A stretch of 55,217 nt of DNA from Mycobacterium attenuatum (GCF_900566085.1 NZ_UPHT01000059.1:1-55217), one strand, 5' to 3'; shown: positions 10,449 through 19,925, counted from the stretch's first letter. Made by a program: numbers and translations. The notes: generated by a model not told the origin, from the sequence alone.

Positions 10449-11039
10449 CGCCGACTCCTCAAACCAACGGGTAATCGCACCAGCAAGCCACACTCACCGG
10501 CCGACCTGCTGACCGCATACCCCGGTCTAGCAATCATGACGGTAATTGCTTGCTATAGCGGGCGCACCAAAAATGAAGCATCCGTCCCACAGCTGCAATC
10601 GTTCCGTTAGCTGGGGACGCTCGCCCGGGCTGCCGGCGGGCAGGCGTGATCGACAACCCCGGCGCGGTAGCCGGACCTGCGGGAAGGTGCGGGCAGCATG
10701 ACTGACGCCCGATTTGTGGCCGGCGACGGCGAATCCCGCGTCGACCGTGTCACCGGCGTCAGCGGGGTTGCTCGCGGTCGGTGCGGACCGTGGGCTGGTT
10801 TGCTGTCTCGAGCCGGATTTTCGGCTGTGCGGTGCAGCGGAAATTGACCGCGCGGTCATTCGCGACATCACGAACATCGGGGGGTTGGGGCCGGCAAAGT
10901 TGCGGCGCCGGCGGCAATTGAAGCATTTCGAATGGAAAGTCCCGTTGTGATGCTTAACCAGCCGCACAAGAGTCATTATTGAACAACTGTGTAGCAGACC
11001 TTTGTCGGAACGCTTCCGGCCGTTCGCAGGGAGGTCATC
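10449..11039. other. Intergenic region between the kinase and a DMT-like gene
   Basis: About 590 bases separate the kinase start from the divergent membrane protein gene. I see no convincing gene. A minus-strand open frame here has mixed codon use and no family motif. The region presumably carries the divergent promoters, but no clear -10/-35 pair was picked out. Confidence 0.5.
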
Positions 11040-11942
11040 GTGGCCCACGTCGAGTTCGCGACATTGCTCGCGCTGGGCGCTGCGTTGCTGGCCGGCGTCG
11101 GGTATGTGACCCTGCAGCGGTCTGCTCAGCAGGTCACCGACGAGGACGTCGGACACTTCACGTTGTTTCATCTCTCGCTGCGCCATGCGCTGTGGTGGCT
11201 GGGCAGCATGGCGGCCCTGGGCAGTTTTGGTCTGCAGGCTGTGGCACTGACCATGGGGTCGGTGGTGTTGGTGCAATCTTTGCAGGCTACGGCGCTGCTG
11301 TTCGCCTTGCCGATAGACGCTCGGCTGACCCACCACCGGTGCACCGCCAGGGAGTGGATGTGGGCGGTGTTGCTGGCCGGCGCGGTTGCGGTCATCGTTC
11401 TGGCGGGCGATCCGGCGGCCGGCCACGCCCGAGCTCCGCTGTCGGCCTGGGCGGTCGTCGCGATCGTGTTGGTCCCCGCGGTGTTGCTGTGCGTGGTCGG
11501 CGCACGGGTCTGGTCGGGTTCGGTGGCGGCGGTGTTGCTGGCACTGGCATCATCGGCGGCGTTGGCGGTGTTCACCGTGCTGACCAAGGCAGTGGTGTCC
11601 GAACTGGGTCACGGCTTCCCGGCGATGTTTCGGGCCGCCGAGTTTTACGGCTGGCTGGCGGTCCTGCCGATCGGGCTGATGCTTCAACAATCGTCGCTGA
11701 GGGCCGGTTCGCTGACGGCATCGCTGCCGACGATAACGGTGGCCAGACCGGTGATCGCGTCAGTTCTGGGGGTCACCGTGCTCGACGAGGTGATCCACTC
11801 GGGCGAAGGGCAGCTGTTCACGCTCGCGGTTGCGGTGGCGGTGGTGATCGTCGCGACCGTGGCGCTCGCCCGTGACGAGGCCGCCATGATGACCGCGCCG
11901 GTGAGCGACCTGAACGTGCCAGGTCAGCTTGCGGTCTCGTAA
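11040..11942 (+). CDS. DMT-superfamily-like integral membrane protein, copy 1
   Basis: The 300-residue protein has about nine to ten hydrophobic helices. The first (ATLLALGAALLAGVGYVTLQ) is followed by the loop QRSAQQVTDEDVGHF. Later segments include VLVQSLQATALLFALPI, VLLAGAVAVIVLAGDPAAGH and the paired C-terminal motif GSLTASLPTITVARPV then ASVLGVTVLDEV, typical of EamA-like transporters. GTG 11040 follows GGGAGGTCATC. The substrate is unknown. A close paralogue starts 450 bases downstream in the same direction; the order suggests this copy is the extra one relative to M. tuberculosis, which has a single gene (Rv2729c) as I recall. Confidence 0.85.
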   Translation: MAHVEFATLLALGAALLAGVGYVTLQRSAQQVTDEDVGHFTLFHLSLRHALWWLGSMAALGSFGLQAVALTMGSVVLVQSLQATALLFALPIDARLTHHRCTAREWMWAVLLAGAVAVIVLAGDPAAGHARAPLSAWAVVAIVLVPAVLLCVVGARVWSGSVAAVLLALASSAALAVFTVLTKAVVSELGHGFPAMFRAAEFYGWLAVLPIGLMLQQSSLRAGSLTASLPTITVARPVIASVLGVTVLDEVIHSGEGQLFTLAVAVAVVIVATVALARDEAAMMTAPVSDLNVPGQLAVS

Positions 11943-12271
11943 TGGCTGTCGCTATCCGAGCCGCACCGGCTTTTCGGTGATCGGCCAGGAGGCCGGTAAC
12001 GGTTCGGTTGCCGTTGGGCGTGGGCGCGCGACGACTTTCCAACGAGCGGTAGCGTGGCGCGGGACATCGGGGAGTCGGCGGCAAGGGGGCCGCAGGCCGG
12101 AACCAGCAGGTGTTCGCGGTGCGGCCCGTCTGGTGGGAACGGGCGGGGGATGGATCCCGGCGGCCTTCGGATCATGGTGGTTTCACAGCTGCGGCATAGC
12201 CGGGCACAGCTCGTGCACAGGTCGTCGCGGAAGTATTCGGAGGCGAGGAACGGGCAACCAGCAAACCGCAT
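11924..12271 (-). CDS. Possible small Cys-rich hypothetical protein between the two DMT genes
   Basis: An open minus-strand frame of about 115 residues begins MRFAGCPFLASEYFRDDLC and carries the cysteine pattern CTSCARLCRSC, then a Pro/Arg-rich tail. Codon third positions are GC-rich in the second half, as in real genes here. Its place and direction, divergent from the Rv2729c-like gene, correspond to Rv2730 in M. tuberculosis as I remember the map. I cannot confirm homology and recognise no family. The frame stays open far upstream into the antisense of the next gene, so the start is a guess and this may be chance. Confidence 0.3.
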   Translation of the reverse strand: MRFAGCPFLASEYFRDDLCTSCARLCRSCETTMIRRPPGSIPRPFPPDGPHREHLLVPACGPLAADSPMSRATLPLVGKSSRAHAQRQPNRYRPPGRSPKSRCGSDSDSHYETAS

Positions 12272-12391
12272 CTGCGACCAGAAATGTGAGCAGCGCCATA
12301 GGATTTCCAGTGAACTGCTAGCGAACAACGGGTGTACGTCAAGCTGGCCGGGGGAACGCTGGTAGGCGAGCGGAGAGGTGGAGGGTCGGCC

Positions 12392-13417
12392 ATGTCCAAG
12401 GTTGAGATCGCCGCGGTAATCGCGTTGTGCGCGGCGCTGGCATCGGCGGTGGGCGACGTGATTCGTCAACGATCCGCTCAGGAAATCACCGACAAGCAGG
12501 TGGGCCACCTGAAGCTGTTCGGACTTTCGCTGCGCGACACCCGGTGGTGGCTGGGCGGCGGGGCCGCAGTTCTCAACTACAGCCTGCAGGCGTTGGCCCT
12601 GGCCTGGGCGTCGGTGATGCTGGTGACCGCGCTGCAGGTCACCGCGCTGCTGTTTGCCCTGCCCATCTACGCGCGGTTTGCGCATCACCGGATCACCCGT
12701 TGGGAATGGATGTGGGCGGTGGTGCTGGCGGCCGCCTTGGCGGTGGTGATCATCGTCGGCGACCCGGCGGCCGGCCACCAGCGGGCACCGCTGCACACCT
12801 GGATCATCGTCGGTGTGGTGTTGGGCCCCATCTTGGTGCTGTGCGTCCTTGCGGCCCGCGTATGGGTTGGTCGCCCGCAAGCGGCGGTGTTGCTGGCGGT
12901 GGTGTCGGGTGCATCGCTCGCGCTGTTCGCCGTGCTGACCAAGGGAGTGGTCGAAGTCGCTGAAGACGGCCTGGGCGCGGTGCTGCGGGCACCGGAGTTC
13001 TATCCGTGGCTGCTGGCGGCATTGGCCGGCATGATCTTCCAGCAATCCGCCTTTCGCGCTGGTGCCCTGACCGCCTCACTGCCGACGATCACGGTCGCCA
13101 AGCCCGTGGTGGCGGCGGTCCTGGGCGTCACCGTGCTCGACGAGACCCTGGAAGCCGGCGGCCCGGAAGCGATTGTGCTGGTACTTGGGGTGGCAGCGGT
13201 GATCACTGCGACCGTTGCGCTGGCTCGCGGCGAAGCCGCGACGATGGTCGCTCAGAGCGGGCGCGACACGATACCGGCGTCGCCGCCGGCGATGTCGGCC
13301 ACGCGTGATTCTGAGGCCGGTCAGGTCGCCGATACCGGTCAGGTCGCCGACCCCGTCGTCGTCGCCGATCCCATCATCGTGGTAGACGGCCCGGTCTGGG
13401 GATCCTCCTCCGCCTGA
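12392..13417 (+). CDS. DMT-superfamily-like integral membrane protein, copy 2 (Rv2729c-like)
   Basis: The 341-residue membrane protein shares its order of motifs with the gene upstream: RQRSAQEITDKQVGHLKLF, TALQVTALLFALPIYA, VVLAAALAVVIIVGDPAAGH, FQQSAFRAGALTASLPTI and VLGVTVLDETL. ATG 12392 (MSKVEIAAV) matches the M. tuberculosis Rv2729c start as I remember it and follows GGAGAGG. Ten helices are likely. A tail of about 55 residues has short repeats (GQVADTGQVADPVVVADP) that copy 1 lacks. The two copies clearly arose by duplication. No substrate is known. Confidence 0.88.
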   Translation: MSKVEIAAVIALCAALASAVGDVIRQRSAQEITDKQVGHLKLFGLSLRDTRWWLGGGAAVLNYSLQALALAWASVMLVTALQVTALLFALPIYARFAHHRITRWEWMWAVVLAAALAVVIIVGDPAAGHQRAPLHTWIIVGVVLGPILVLCVLAARVWVGRPQAAVLLAVVSGASLALFAVLTKGVVEVAEDGLGAVLRAPEFYPWLLAALAGMIFQQSAFRAGALTASLPTITVAKPVVAAVLGVTVLDETLEAGGPEAIVLVLGVAAVITATVALARGEAATMVAQSGRDTIPASPPAMSATRDSEAGQVADTGQVADPVVVADPIIVVDGPVWGSSSA

Positions 13418-13442
13418 TCCTGCCGGCTATGGGCCGCCACCG

Positions 13443-13466
13443 GGTCCGCACGCCCGCTCGCGGACC
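13443..13466 (+). terminator. Candidate hairpin terminator after the DMT-like gene
   Basis: GGTCCGC (13443-13449) and GCGGACC (13460-13466) can pair around a 10-base loop, 26 bases after the stop codon of the DMT-like gene. No T-run follows, which is common for mycobacterial terminators. The call is tentative. Confidence 0.35.
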
Positions 13467-13504
13467 GTTGGGTCCGCGTGCCGTCGACACGTTAGTTTGG
13501 TGGC

Positions 13505-14203
13505 GTGCTGGGCGCCATCGCGATCGTTCCGTCCGCGCCCGTGCTCGTTGCCGAACTCGCCGGGCCGGCGGCTGACGAGCTGGCCGACATCCGCGCTGCG
13601 ATGACCACCGCGGCGGCGATGTTGCCGCCGCGGTGGATTGGCGTTGGGGTGGGCCCCGCCGACGCGGTGGTGGGCCGTGGTGCCGTCGGCACGTTCGCGG
13701 GTTTCGGTGCCGACGTCGGTGTCCGGCTCTCGCCACCGCGCGACGACGACGCACCCGGACCGCCGGCTGAACTGCCCCTGTGCGCACTGATGACGGCTTG
13801 GGTGCGGGGCCGGGCGTGCCCGGAGGCCACCGCACAGGTCCGCGTCTATGCCGACGACCACGGCCGAGGCGCAGCGCTGGCCCATGGCAGACAACTGCGT
13901 GCCGAGATTGACCGGGTGACCCAGCCGGTTGGCGTGCTGGTCGTGGCGGACGGCGTCAACACGTTGACACCGCGGGCTCCGGGCGGTTACGACCCTGGCG
14001 GCGCCGACGCCCAGCTGGCCCTCGACGACGCACTGGCAGCCGGTGACGTGGCGGCGCTGCACACGTTGCCCTCGCGGGTCCTCGGTCGGGCGGCATTTCA
14101 GGTACTGGCCGGCCTGACCGAAGGAGGGCCGCAGTCAGCCAAGGAACTTTACCGGGGGGCGCCCTACGGGGTGGGGTACTTCATCGGCGTTTGGCAGCCA
14201 TGA
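13505..14203 (+). CDS. Class III extradiol dioxygenase-like protein (Rv2728c-like)
   Basis: The 232-residue protein starts at GTG 13505 ([20 protein letters not shown]), a beginning reminiscent of LigB/MEMO-type folds. It contains [20 protein letters not shown] and ends [15 protein letters not shown]. Typical metal-binding histidines of true extradiol dioxygenases are not obvious, so enzyme activity is doubtful. Its stop overlaps the miaA start in ATGA, which implies translational coupling with the tRNA-modification gene. Mycobacterial relatives are annotated only as dioxygenase-like. Confidence 0.75.
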   Translation: MLGAIAIVPSAPVLVAELAGPAADELADIRAAMTTAAAMLPPRWIGVGVGPADAVVGRGAVGTFAGFGADVGVRLSPPRDDDAPGPPAELPLCALMTAWVRGRACPEATAQVRVYADDHGRGAALAHGRQLRAEIDRVTQPVGVLVVADGVNTLTPRAPGGYDPGGADAQLALDDALAAGDVAALHTLPSRVLGRAAFQVLAGLTEGGPQSAKELYRGAPYGVGYFIGVWQP

Positions 14204-15129
14204 GGCCACTGGCGATCATCGGTCCGACGGGAACCGGCAAATCGCAACTGGCGCTGGATATCGCCGCCCGGCTCGCCGGCGAGGCGAGCGCAGAAATCGT
14301 CAACGCCGATGCGATGCAGCTCTACCGCGGCATGGACATCGGGACTGCCAAATTGTCCGTCGAAGACCGCCGGGGCCTCCCGCACCATCAACTCGATGTC
14401 CTCGACGTCGCCCAAACCGCGACCGTCGCACGCTACCAACAGGCCGCCACGGCCGATATCGAGGACATCCTGGCACGGGGAGCGCTGCCGATCGTAGTTG
14501 GCGGCTCGATGCTGTATATCCAGTCGCTGCTCGACGACTGGTCGTTTCCGGCCACCGATCCCTCGGTGCGCGCGCAATGGGAGCAGCGGCTTGCCGAAGT
14601 CGGGGTGGGCGAGTTGCACGCCGAGTTGGCTCGCCGTGACCCGGCCGCGGCCGCAGTGATCCTGCCCACCGATGCTCGCCGCACCGTGCGCGCGCTCGAG
14701 GTGATCGAGCTCACCGGGCGGCCCTTCGCCGCGTCCGCGCCGCGCATCCGCGCGCCGCGGTGGGGCACCGTCATTATCGGATTAGACTGCACCACAACGC
14801 TTCTCGACGAGAGATTGGCGCAGCGAACCGACGCGATGTTCGAACAGGGCCTGGTTGCCGAAGTACGCGCGCTGCTCGCCCAGGGCCTGCGGCACGGGGT
14901 GACTGCCGCACGCGCGCTCGGTTATGCGCAGGTGATCGCGGCGCTGGACGCCGGCGGGACCGCTGCCCAACTACGCGAGGCCCACCAGCAGACGTACCTG
15001 GGCACCCGTCGCTACGTCCGGCGGCAGCGGTCTTGGTTCCGCCGGGATCACCGGGTGCAGTGGCTGGATGTGAGCTCGGCCGGCGGCCTGGTGGACCGCG
15101 CTCTGCACAGCTGGCAAGACGTATCCTGA
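14200..15129 (+). CDS. miaA: tRNA dimethylallyltransferase MiaA
   Basis: MiaA transfers the dimethylallyl group to N6 of A37 in tRNAs, making the substrate of MiaB. The P-loop [12 protein letters not shown] is at residues 8-19, [17 protein letters not shown] carries the DMAPP/tRNA-binding aspartate, and the C-terminal swinging-arm motif is [18 protein letters not shown]. The length of 309 residues is normal. ATG 14200 was chosen over TTG 14191 because it forms the ATGA overlap with the preceding gene and fits the family start [11 protein letters not shown]. dapF begins eight bases after its stop. Confidence 0.97.
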   Translation: MRPLAIIGPTGTGKSQLALDIAARLAGEASAEIVNADAMQLYRGMDIGTAKLSVEDRRGLPHHQLDVLDVAQTATVARYQQAATADIEDILARGALPIVVGGSMLYIQSLLDDWSFPATDPSVRAQWEQRLAEVGVGELHAELARRDPAAAAVILPTDARRTVRALEVIELTGRPFAASAPRIRAPRWGTVIIGLDCTTTLLDERLAQRTDAMFEQGLVAEVRALLAQGLRHGVTAARALGYAQVIAALDAGGTAAQLREAHQQTYLGTRRYVRRQRSWFRRDHRVQWLDVSSAGGLVDRALHSWQDVS

Positions 15130-15136
15130 TCTGGTG

Positions 15137-16018
15137 ATGTTCGCCAAGGGCCACGGCACCGAGAACGACTTCGTGCTGTTGCCCGACCTCGAGGCCCAGC
15201 TGGTGCTGTCGGCCGCTCAGATTGCCGCCTTGTGCGACCGTCGCCGGGGCCTGGGCGCCGACGGGGTGCTTCGGGTCACCACCGGGCAAGCCGCCATGGC
15301 AGCCGGTGTGCTCGACCGCCTGCCCGACGGCGTCGGCGGCGCCGAGTGGTACATGGACTACCGCAATGCCGACGGGTCGGTGGCGCAGATGTGTGGCAAC
15401 GGCGTGCGGGTGTTCGCCCACTACCTGCGGGCCAGCGGGCTGGAGCGCCGCGACGAATTCGTCGTCGGATCGCTGGCCGGGCCGCGGCCGGTCACCGTCC
15501 ACAGCGTCGATCAGACCACCGCCGACATCGCCGTCGATATGGGCAAAGCCAACCGGCTCGGCGCAGGTGAGGCCAGGTTCGAGGCTGTCGTCGGTGGGCG
15601 ACGGTTCACCGGCCTGGCCGTCGACGTGGGCAACCCGCACCTGGCGTGTCTGGACCCCCGGCTGACGGTTGCCGAACTGGCGGCGCTGGACGTTGCTGCG
15701 CCGGTGAGCTTCGATGCCCGGCAGTTCCCCGACGGCGTCAACATCGAGGTGCTGACGGCTCCGGCCGACGGCGTGGTCTGCATGCGGGTTCACGAGCGCG
15801 GGGTGGGGGAGACCCGATCCTGCGGCACCGGCACCGTCGCGGCCGCCGTCGCCGCACTGGCCCACGCCGGGACCGAGACCGGCACGCTCGCCGTGCGCGT
15901 GCCCGGCGGCGAGGTCACGGTGACCGTCACCGATGCCACCAGTTTCCTGCGCGGGCCGTCGGTGCTGGTGGCCACGGGCGAAGTCAGCGGGGAATGGTGG
16001 CGCGCCCAGCAGCGTTAA
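15137..16018 (+). CDS. dapF: Diaminopimelate epimerase
   Basis: DapF interconverts LL- and meso-diaminopimelate, the last step before peptidoglycan cross-linker and lysine synthesis. Both catalytic cysteines are visible: [11 protein letters not shown] (about residue 86) and [12 protein letters not shown] (about residue 230). The length is 293 residues. The start is ATG 15137 ([12 protein letters not shown]), with GTG 15134 directly before it. It follows miaA closely on the same strand, as in other mycobacteria. Confidence 0.97.
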   Translation: MFAKGHGTENDFVLLPDLEAQLVLSAAQIAALCDRRRGLGADGVLRVTTGQAAMAAGVLDRLPDGVGGAEWYMDYRNADGSVAQMCGNGVRVFAHYLRASGLERRDEFVVGSLAGPRPVTVHSVDQTTADIAVDMGKANRLGAGEARFEAVVGGRRFTGLAVDVGNPHLACLDPRLTVAELAALDVAAPVSFDARQFPDGVNIEVLTAPADGVVCMRVHERGVGETRSCGTGTVAAAVAALAHAGTETGTLAVRVPGGEVTVTVTDATSFLRGPSVLVATGEVSGEWWRAQQR

Positions 16019-16064
16019 TTGAGGTGCGCGACACCGATTCGGCGTGCACTATTGCTAATTGCCT

Positions 16065-17510
16065 ATGACATATCCCGAATTTCCCCAGCAAGACCAGTCG
16101 GCGCCCAGCACCGGCGAACTGGCCCTCGAAGACAGATCCGCGCTGCGCCGTGTCGCCGGCTTATCGACCGAACTCGCCGACGTCTCCGAGGTCGAGTACC
16201 GCCAGCTGCGCCTGGAGCGTGTCGTACTCGTCGGCGTGTGGACCGAGGGCAGCGCCGCCGACACCGAGGCCAGCATGGCCGAGTTGGCGGCACTGGCCGA
16301 AACCGCAGGCTCGGAAGTGCTGGAGGGGCTTATCCAGCGCCGCGACCGCCCCGACCCGTCCACCTACATCGGCTCGGGCAAAGCCGAGGAACTCCGCGAG
16401 ATCGTCCTGGCGACCGGCGCAGACACCGTCATCTGCGACGGAGAACTCTCCCCGGCCCAGCTCACCGCGCTGGAGAAGGCGGTCAAGGTCAAGGTCATCG
16501 ACCGTACCGCGCTGATCCTCGACATCTTCGCCCAGCATGCCACCAGCCGTGAAGGCAAGGCCCAGGTCTCGCTGGCCCAGATGGAGTACATGCTGCCGCG
16601 GCTGCGGGGCTGGGGTGAGTCGATGTCGCGGCAGGCCGGCGGCCGCGCCGGTGGCAGCGGCGGGGGAGTGGGCCTGCGCGGTCCCGGTGAAACCAAGATC
16701 GAGACCGACCGGCGCCGCATCCGAGAGCGGATGGCCCGGCTGCGACGTGACATCAAAGAGATGAAACAGGCCCGCGACACCCGGCGCAGCCGCCGGCTGC
16801 ACAGCGACATGCCGTCGATCGCCATCGTGGGCTACACCAACGCCGGCAAGTCCAGCCTGCTCAACGCACTGACCGGGGCCGGTGTTCTGGTCCAGGACGC
16901 CTTATTTGCGACGCTGGAACCCACCACGCGGCGCGCGGAGTTCTCAGACGGGCGCGCATTCGTGCTCACCGACACCGTCGGGTTCGTGCGCCATCTGCCC
17001 ACCCAGCTGGTCGAAGCGTTCCGCTCGACCTTGGAAGAGGTCGTCGACGCGGATCTGCTACTGCACGTCGTCGACGGCTCCGACGCGAACCCGCTGGCCC
17101 AGATCAACGCGGTGCGTCAAGTGATCTCCGAGGTGATCGCCGACCACGGCGCTGACGGCGGAGCCGCGCCGCCCGAGCTGCTGGTCGTCAACAAGGTCGA
17201 CGCCGCCAGTGACCTGGCGCTGGCCAAGCTGCGTCACGCGCTGCCGGGCGCGGTATTCGTCTCGGCCCGTTCCGGAGACGGTATCGACGCGCTGCGGCGG
17301 CGGGTGGCCGAACTTGCCGCTCCCCCCGATACATCGGTGGATCTGCTGATCCCGTATCACCGCGGTGACCTGGTGGCCCGCCTGCACACCGACGGGCGGG
17401 TCGAGGAGGCCGAGCACCAGCCGGAGGGTACCCGGATCAAGGCCAGGGTGCCCCAAGCGCTGGCGGCCAGCCTGCGCGAGTTCTCGGCCGCAGCTGCACC
17501 ACCGGCCTAG
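16065..17510 (+). CDS. hflX: GTPase HflX
   Basis: HflX is a ribosome-associated GTPase that splits stalled 70S ribosomes. The N-terminal HflX domain includes DPSTYIGSGKAEEL. A glycine-rich linker (AGGRAGGSGGGVGLRGPGET) and an arginine-rich helix precede the G domain: G1 GYTNAGKSSLLNAL, G3 DTVGFVRHLP, G4 VNKVD. The length is about 481 residues. ATG 16065 (MTYPEFPQQ) fits the family start better than TTG 16059. In mycobacteria HflX has been linked to macrolide and hypoxia responses. Confidence 0.96.
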   Translation: MTYPEFPQQDQSAPSTGELALEDRSALRRVAGLSTELADVSEVEYRQLRLERVVLVGVWTEGSAADTEASMAELAALAETAGSEVLEGLIQRRDRPDPSTYIGSGKAEELREIVLATGADTVICDGELSPAQLTALEKAVKVKVIDRTALILDIFAQHATSREGKAQVSLAQMEYMLPRLRGWGESMSRQAGGRAGGSGGGVGLRGPGETKIETDRRRIRERMARLRRDIKEMKQARDTRRSRRLHSDMPSIAIVGYTNAGKSSLLNALTGAGVLVQDALFATLEPTTRRAEFSDGRAFVLTDTVGFVRHLPTQLVEAFRSTLEEVVDADLLLHVVDGSDANPLAQINAVRQVISEVIADHGADGGAAPPELLVVNKVDAASDLALAKLRHALPGAVFVSARSGDGIDALRRRVAELAAPPDTSVDLLIPYHRGDLVARLHTDGRVEEAEHQPEGTRIKARVPQALAASLREFSAAAAPPA

Positions 17511-17520
17511 CCAGCTGCCG

Positions 17521-17538
17521 ACCAACCGGCTGGTTGGT
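17521..17538. promoter_or_regulatory. Perfect palindrome upstream of fadE20, probable TetR-type operator
   Basis: ACCAACC (17521-17527) and GGTTGGT (17532-17538) are exact inverted arms around GGCT. The site starts 11 bases after the hflX stop and ends 40 bases before the acyl-CoA dehydrogenase start, with a TATATGTT stretch right after it that could be a -10 region. ACCAACC-type palindromes are typical operators of TetR-family regulators of lipid degradation. A short hairpin terminator for hflX is the alternative. Confidence 0.6.
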
Positions 17539-17578
17539 ATATGTTGGGCAGCAGAGTTGTCTTCGCCGGAGGTCATTC

Positions 17579-18739
17579 ATGGGCAGTGCCGTCAAGTACC
17601 AGCGCACACTTTTCGAACCCGAGCACCAGTTGTTCCGCGAGTCCTACCGGACTTTTCTGGACCGCCACGTGGCGCCTTACCACGACGAATGGGAAAAGGC
17701 CAAGATCGTCGATCGTGGGGTGTGGCAGGAGGCCGGCAAGCAGGGCTTCCTCGGCATGGCGGTGCCCGAGGAATACGGCGGCGGGGGTAACGACGACTTC
17801 CGATACAACACGGTCATCACCGAGGAGACCACCCTCGGGCGCTACAGCGGAATCGGCTTCGGGTTGCATAACGACGTCGTGTTGCCGTATCTCTTGGCCT
17901 TGACCACCGAAGAGCAGAAGCAGCGCTGGTTGCCGAAATTCTGCAGCGGCGAGCTGATCACGGCGATCGCGATGACCGAACCTGGCACCGGCAGCGACCT
18001 GCAGGGCATCAAAACCCGCGCGGTCAAACAGGGTGATCACTACGTGCTCAACGGGTCAAAGACATTCATTACCAACGGCATCCACTCCGACCTGGTGATC
18101 GTCGTCGCTCAGACCGACCCCGACAAGGGCGCGCAGGGATTCAGTTTGCTGGTGGTTGAGCGCGGGATGGCGGGATTCGAACGCGGCCGTCATCTGGACA
18201 AAATCGGTTTGGACGCTCAGGACACTGCCGAACTGTCGTTCACCGATGTGGAGGTGCCGGCCGAAAACCTGCTCGGCGAGGAGGGGATGGGTTTCATCTA
18301 CCTCATGCAGAACCTGCCGCAGGAGCGGATCAACATCGCGATCATGGCGGCCGCGGCGATGGAAGGAGTGCTGGAGCAGACGCTGCAATACACCAAGGAG
18401 CGCAAGGCCTTTGGCAAGCCGATCGGCAGTTTCCAGAACAGCCGGTTCGTGCTGGCCGAGCTCGCGACCGAGGCCACCGCGGTGCGCATCATGGTCGACG
18501 AGTTCGTGCGCCTGCACCTCGATGGCAAGCTGACCGCCGAGCAGGCCGCCATGGCCAAGTGGTATTCCACCGAGAAGCAGGTACACCTGATCGACCGCTG
18601 CCTGCAGTTGCACGGCGGCTATGGCTACATGCGCGAATACCCGGTTGCCCGAGCCTATCTCGATGCCCGGGTGCAGACGATCTACGGTGGCACCACCGAG
18701 ATCATGAAGGAGATCATCGGACGCAGCCTCGGCGTCTAG
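17579..18739 (+). CDS. fadE20: Acyl-CoA dehydrogenase FadE20
   Basis: This FAD enzyme introduces the alpha-beta double bond into acyl-CoA in beta-oxidation. Family signatures are AIAMTEPGTGSDLQGI (FAD/substrate site, about residues 125-140), FGKPIGSFQNSRFVLAE and the C-terminal LHGGYGYMREYPVARAYLDA then TIYGGTTEIMKEIIGRSLG. In medium-chain enzymes the catalytic Glu lies in YEGT; here that position is Gly (YGGT), as in the isovaleryl/long-chain type, where Glu comes from an earlier helix. The length of 386 residues is normal. ATG 17579 follows GGAGG. Orthologue: Rv2724c. Confidence 0.93.
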   Translation: MGSAVKYQRTLFEPEHQLFRESYRTFLDRHVAPYHDEWEKAKIVDRGVWQEAGKQGFLGMAVPEEYGGGGNDDFRYNTVITEETTLGRYSGIGFGLHNDVVLPYLLALTTEEQKQRWLPKFCSGELITAIAMTEPGTGSDLQGIKTRAVKQGDHYVLNGSKTFITNGIHSDLVIVVAQTDPDKGAQGFSLLVVERGMAGFERGRHLDKIGLDAQDTAELSFTDVEVPAENLLGEEGMGFIYLMQNLPQERINIAIMAAAAMEGVLEQTLQYTKERKAFGKPIGSFQNSRFVLAELATEATAVRIMVDEFVRLHLDGKLTAEQAAMAKWYSTEKQVHLIDRCLQLHGGYGYMREYPVARAYLDARVQTIYGGTTEIMKEIIGRSLGV

Positions 18740-18746
18740 CCCAGCC

Positions 18747-19925
18747 TCACCCGTGGGCTTCGTGCGCCTGGTGCGCCCGCCGTAACAGCGTCGTCAGCTC
18801 GGCTTCCTGCTTGGTCTGTTTGCGGTTTTTTTCTCCGAGTGAGCCGATCTCACGTTCGGCGGCCAGCAACGCCGCGAAGATCTTCTCCCGTTCGGCGGGG
18901 GTGGCCTCGCAATGCAGATCGAGATATTCCAGTGCGTGCCGGCGTGCCCGGGCAACCGCGTTTTGCCGGCGGCCGCGCGCCGAGAACACCGACGCCACGG
19001 TCGTGATCAACAGGACGCCGACTATCACTGTCAGCGATGTCGTCGTCGTGATCTCCACGATCGGCACCGGCTTGCCGTCATTGATGAAGGGAACGTTGTT
19101 GTCGTGCAACGCTTCCAGCATCAGCTTGACGCCGATGAAACCCAGGATCGCTGCCAGCCCGTAGGACAGATAGATCAGCCGATCCAGCAGATTGTCGATT
19201 AGGAAGTACAACTGGCGCAGCCCTAACAGCGAGAACGCGGTCGCGGCGAACACCAGGTAGACATTCTGGGTCAGTCCGAACAGTGCGGGCACGGAATCGA
19301 ATGCGAACAGCACGTCACTGCCGCCGATGGCGATCATGACCAGCAGCAGCGGCGTCATGACCCGCCTGCCGTCTTCGACGACGAACAATCGGTCGCCGTT
19401 GTAGTCCTGGGATGTCCGCAAGAATCGATTGGCCAGCCGCAGGATCAGGTTGTCGTTACGGGTTTCGGGCTGTTCGGGTTTGGCGAGGTTGCCCGCCATG
19501 ACCAGCAGACCCAGGCCGAACGCATAGAACGCCCAGTTGAAGTTGTCGATGAGGGCGGCCCCCAGCAAGATGAACCCGGTGCGCGCGATGAGCGCGAACG
19601 CAATACCGAACAGCAGCACCTTCTGCTGTGTCACCCGCGGAACCCCGAAGCTGCTGATGATCACCAGAAACACGAACAGGTTGTCGACGGACAGTGCTTC
19701 ATTGCTCAAGTAGCTCGCGAAGTACTCGATCGCCATGCCGGCGCTGCCGAAGACGGCCACCGCGACACCGAACAGAACGGCGATACCGATGAAGATCGCC
19801 GACCATAATGCGGACTCCCGTAGCGTCGGGCCGTGCATGTGCCGTACGTGGAAGACGTAATCCACCAGCATGAGCGCCGCGATGAGGAGGATCGTGAGGG
19901 CCCAGACAACTACGGAAACACCCAT
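18747..19925 (-). CDS. TerC/Alx-family integral membrane protein (Rv2723-like)
   Basis: The 392-residue polytopic protein belongs to the TerC family (tellurium resistance and manganese-efflux proteins). The acidic membrane signatures are SYLSNEALSVDNLFVFLVI and IGGSDVLFAFDSVPALFG, whose Glu/Asp residues are proposed metal ligands. About eight to nine helices are present, then a charged cytoplasmic tail. ATG 19925 (MGVSVVVWAL) has GAGAGG upstream and fits the family length; in-frame codons further up exist. It converges with fadE20, seven bases between stops. Mn2+ or other metal export is the likely role. Confidence 0.9.
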   Translation of the reverse strand: MGVSVVVWALTILLIAALMLVDYVFHVRHMHGPTLRESALWSAIFIGIAVLFGVAVAVFGSAGMAIEYFASYLSNEALSVDNLFVFLVIISSFGVPRVTQQKVLLFGIAFALIARTGFILLGAALIDNFNWAFYAFGLGLLVMAGNLAKPEQPETRNDNLILRLANRFLRTSQDYNGDRLFVVEDGRRVMTPLLLVMIAIGGSDVLFAFDSVPALFGLTQNVYLVFAATAFSLLGLRQLYFLIDNLLDRLIYLSYGLAAILGFIGVKLMLEALHDNNVPFINDGKPVPIVEITTTTSLTVIVGVLLITTVASVFSARGRRQNAVARARRHALEYLDLHCEATPAEREKIFAALLAAEREIGSLGEKNRKQTKQEAELTTLLRRAHQAHEAHG

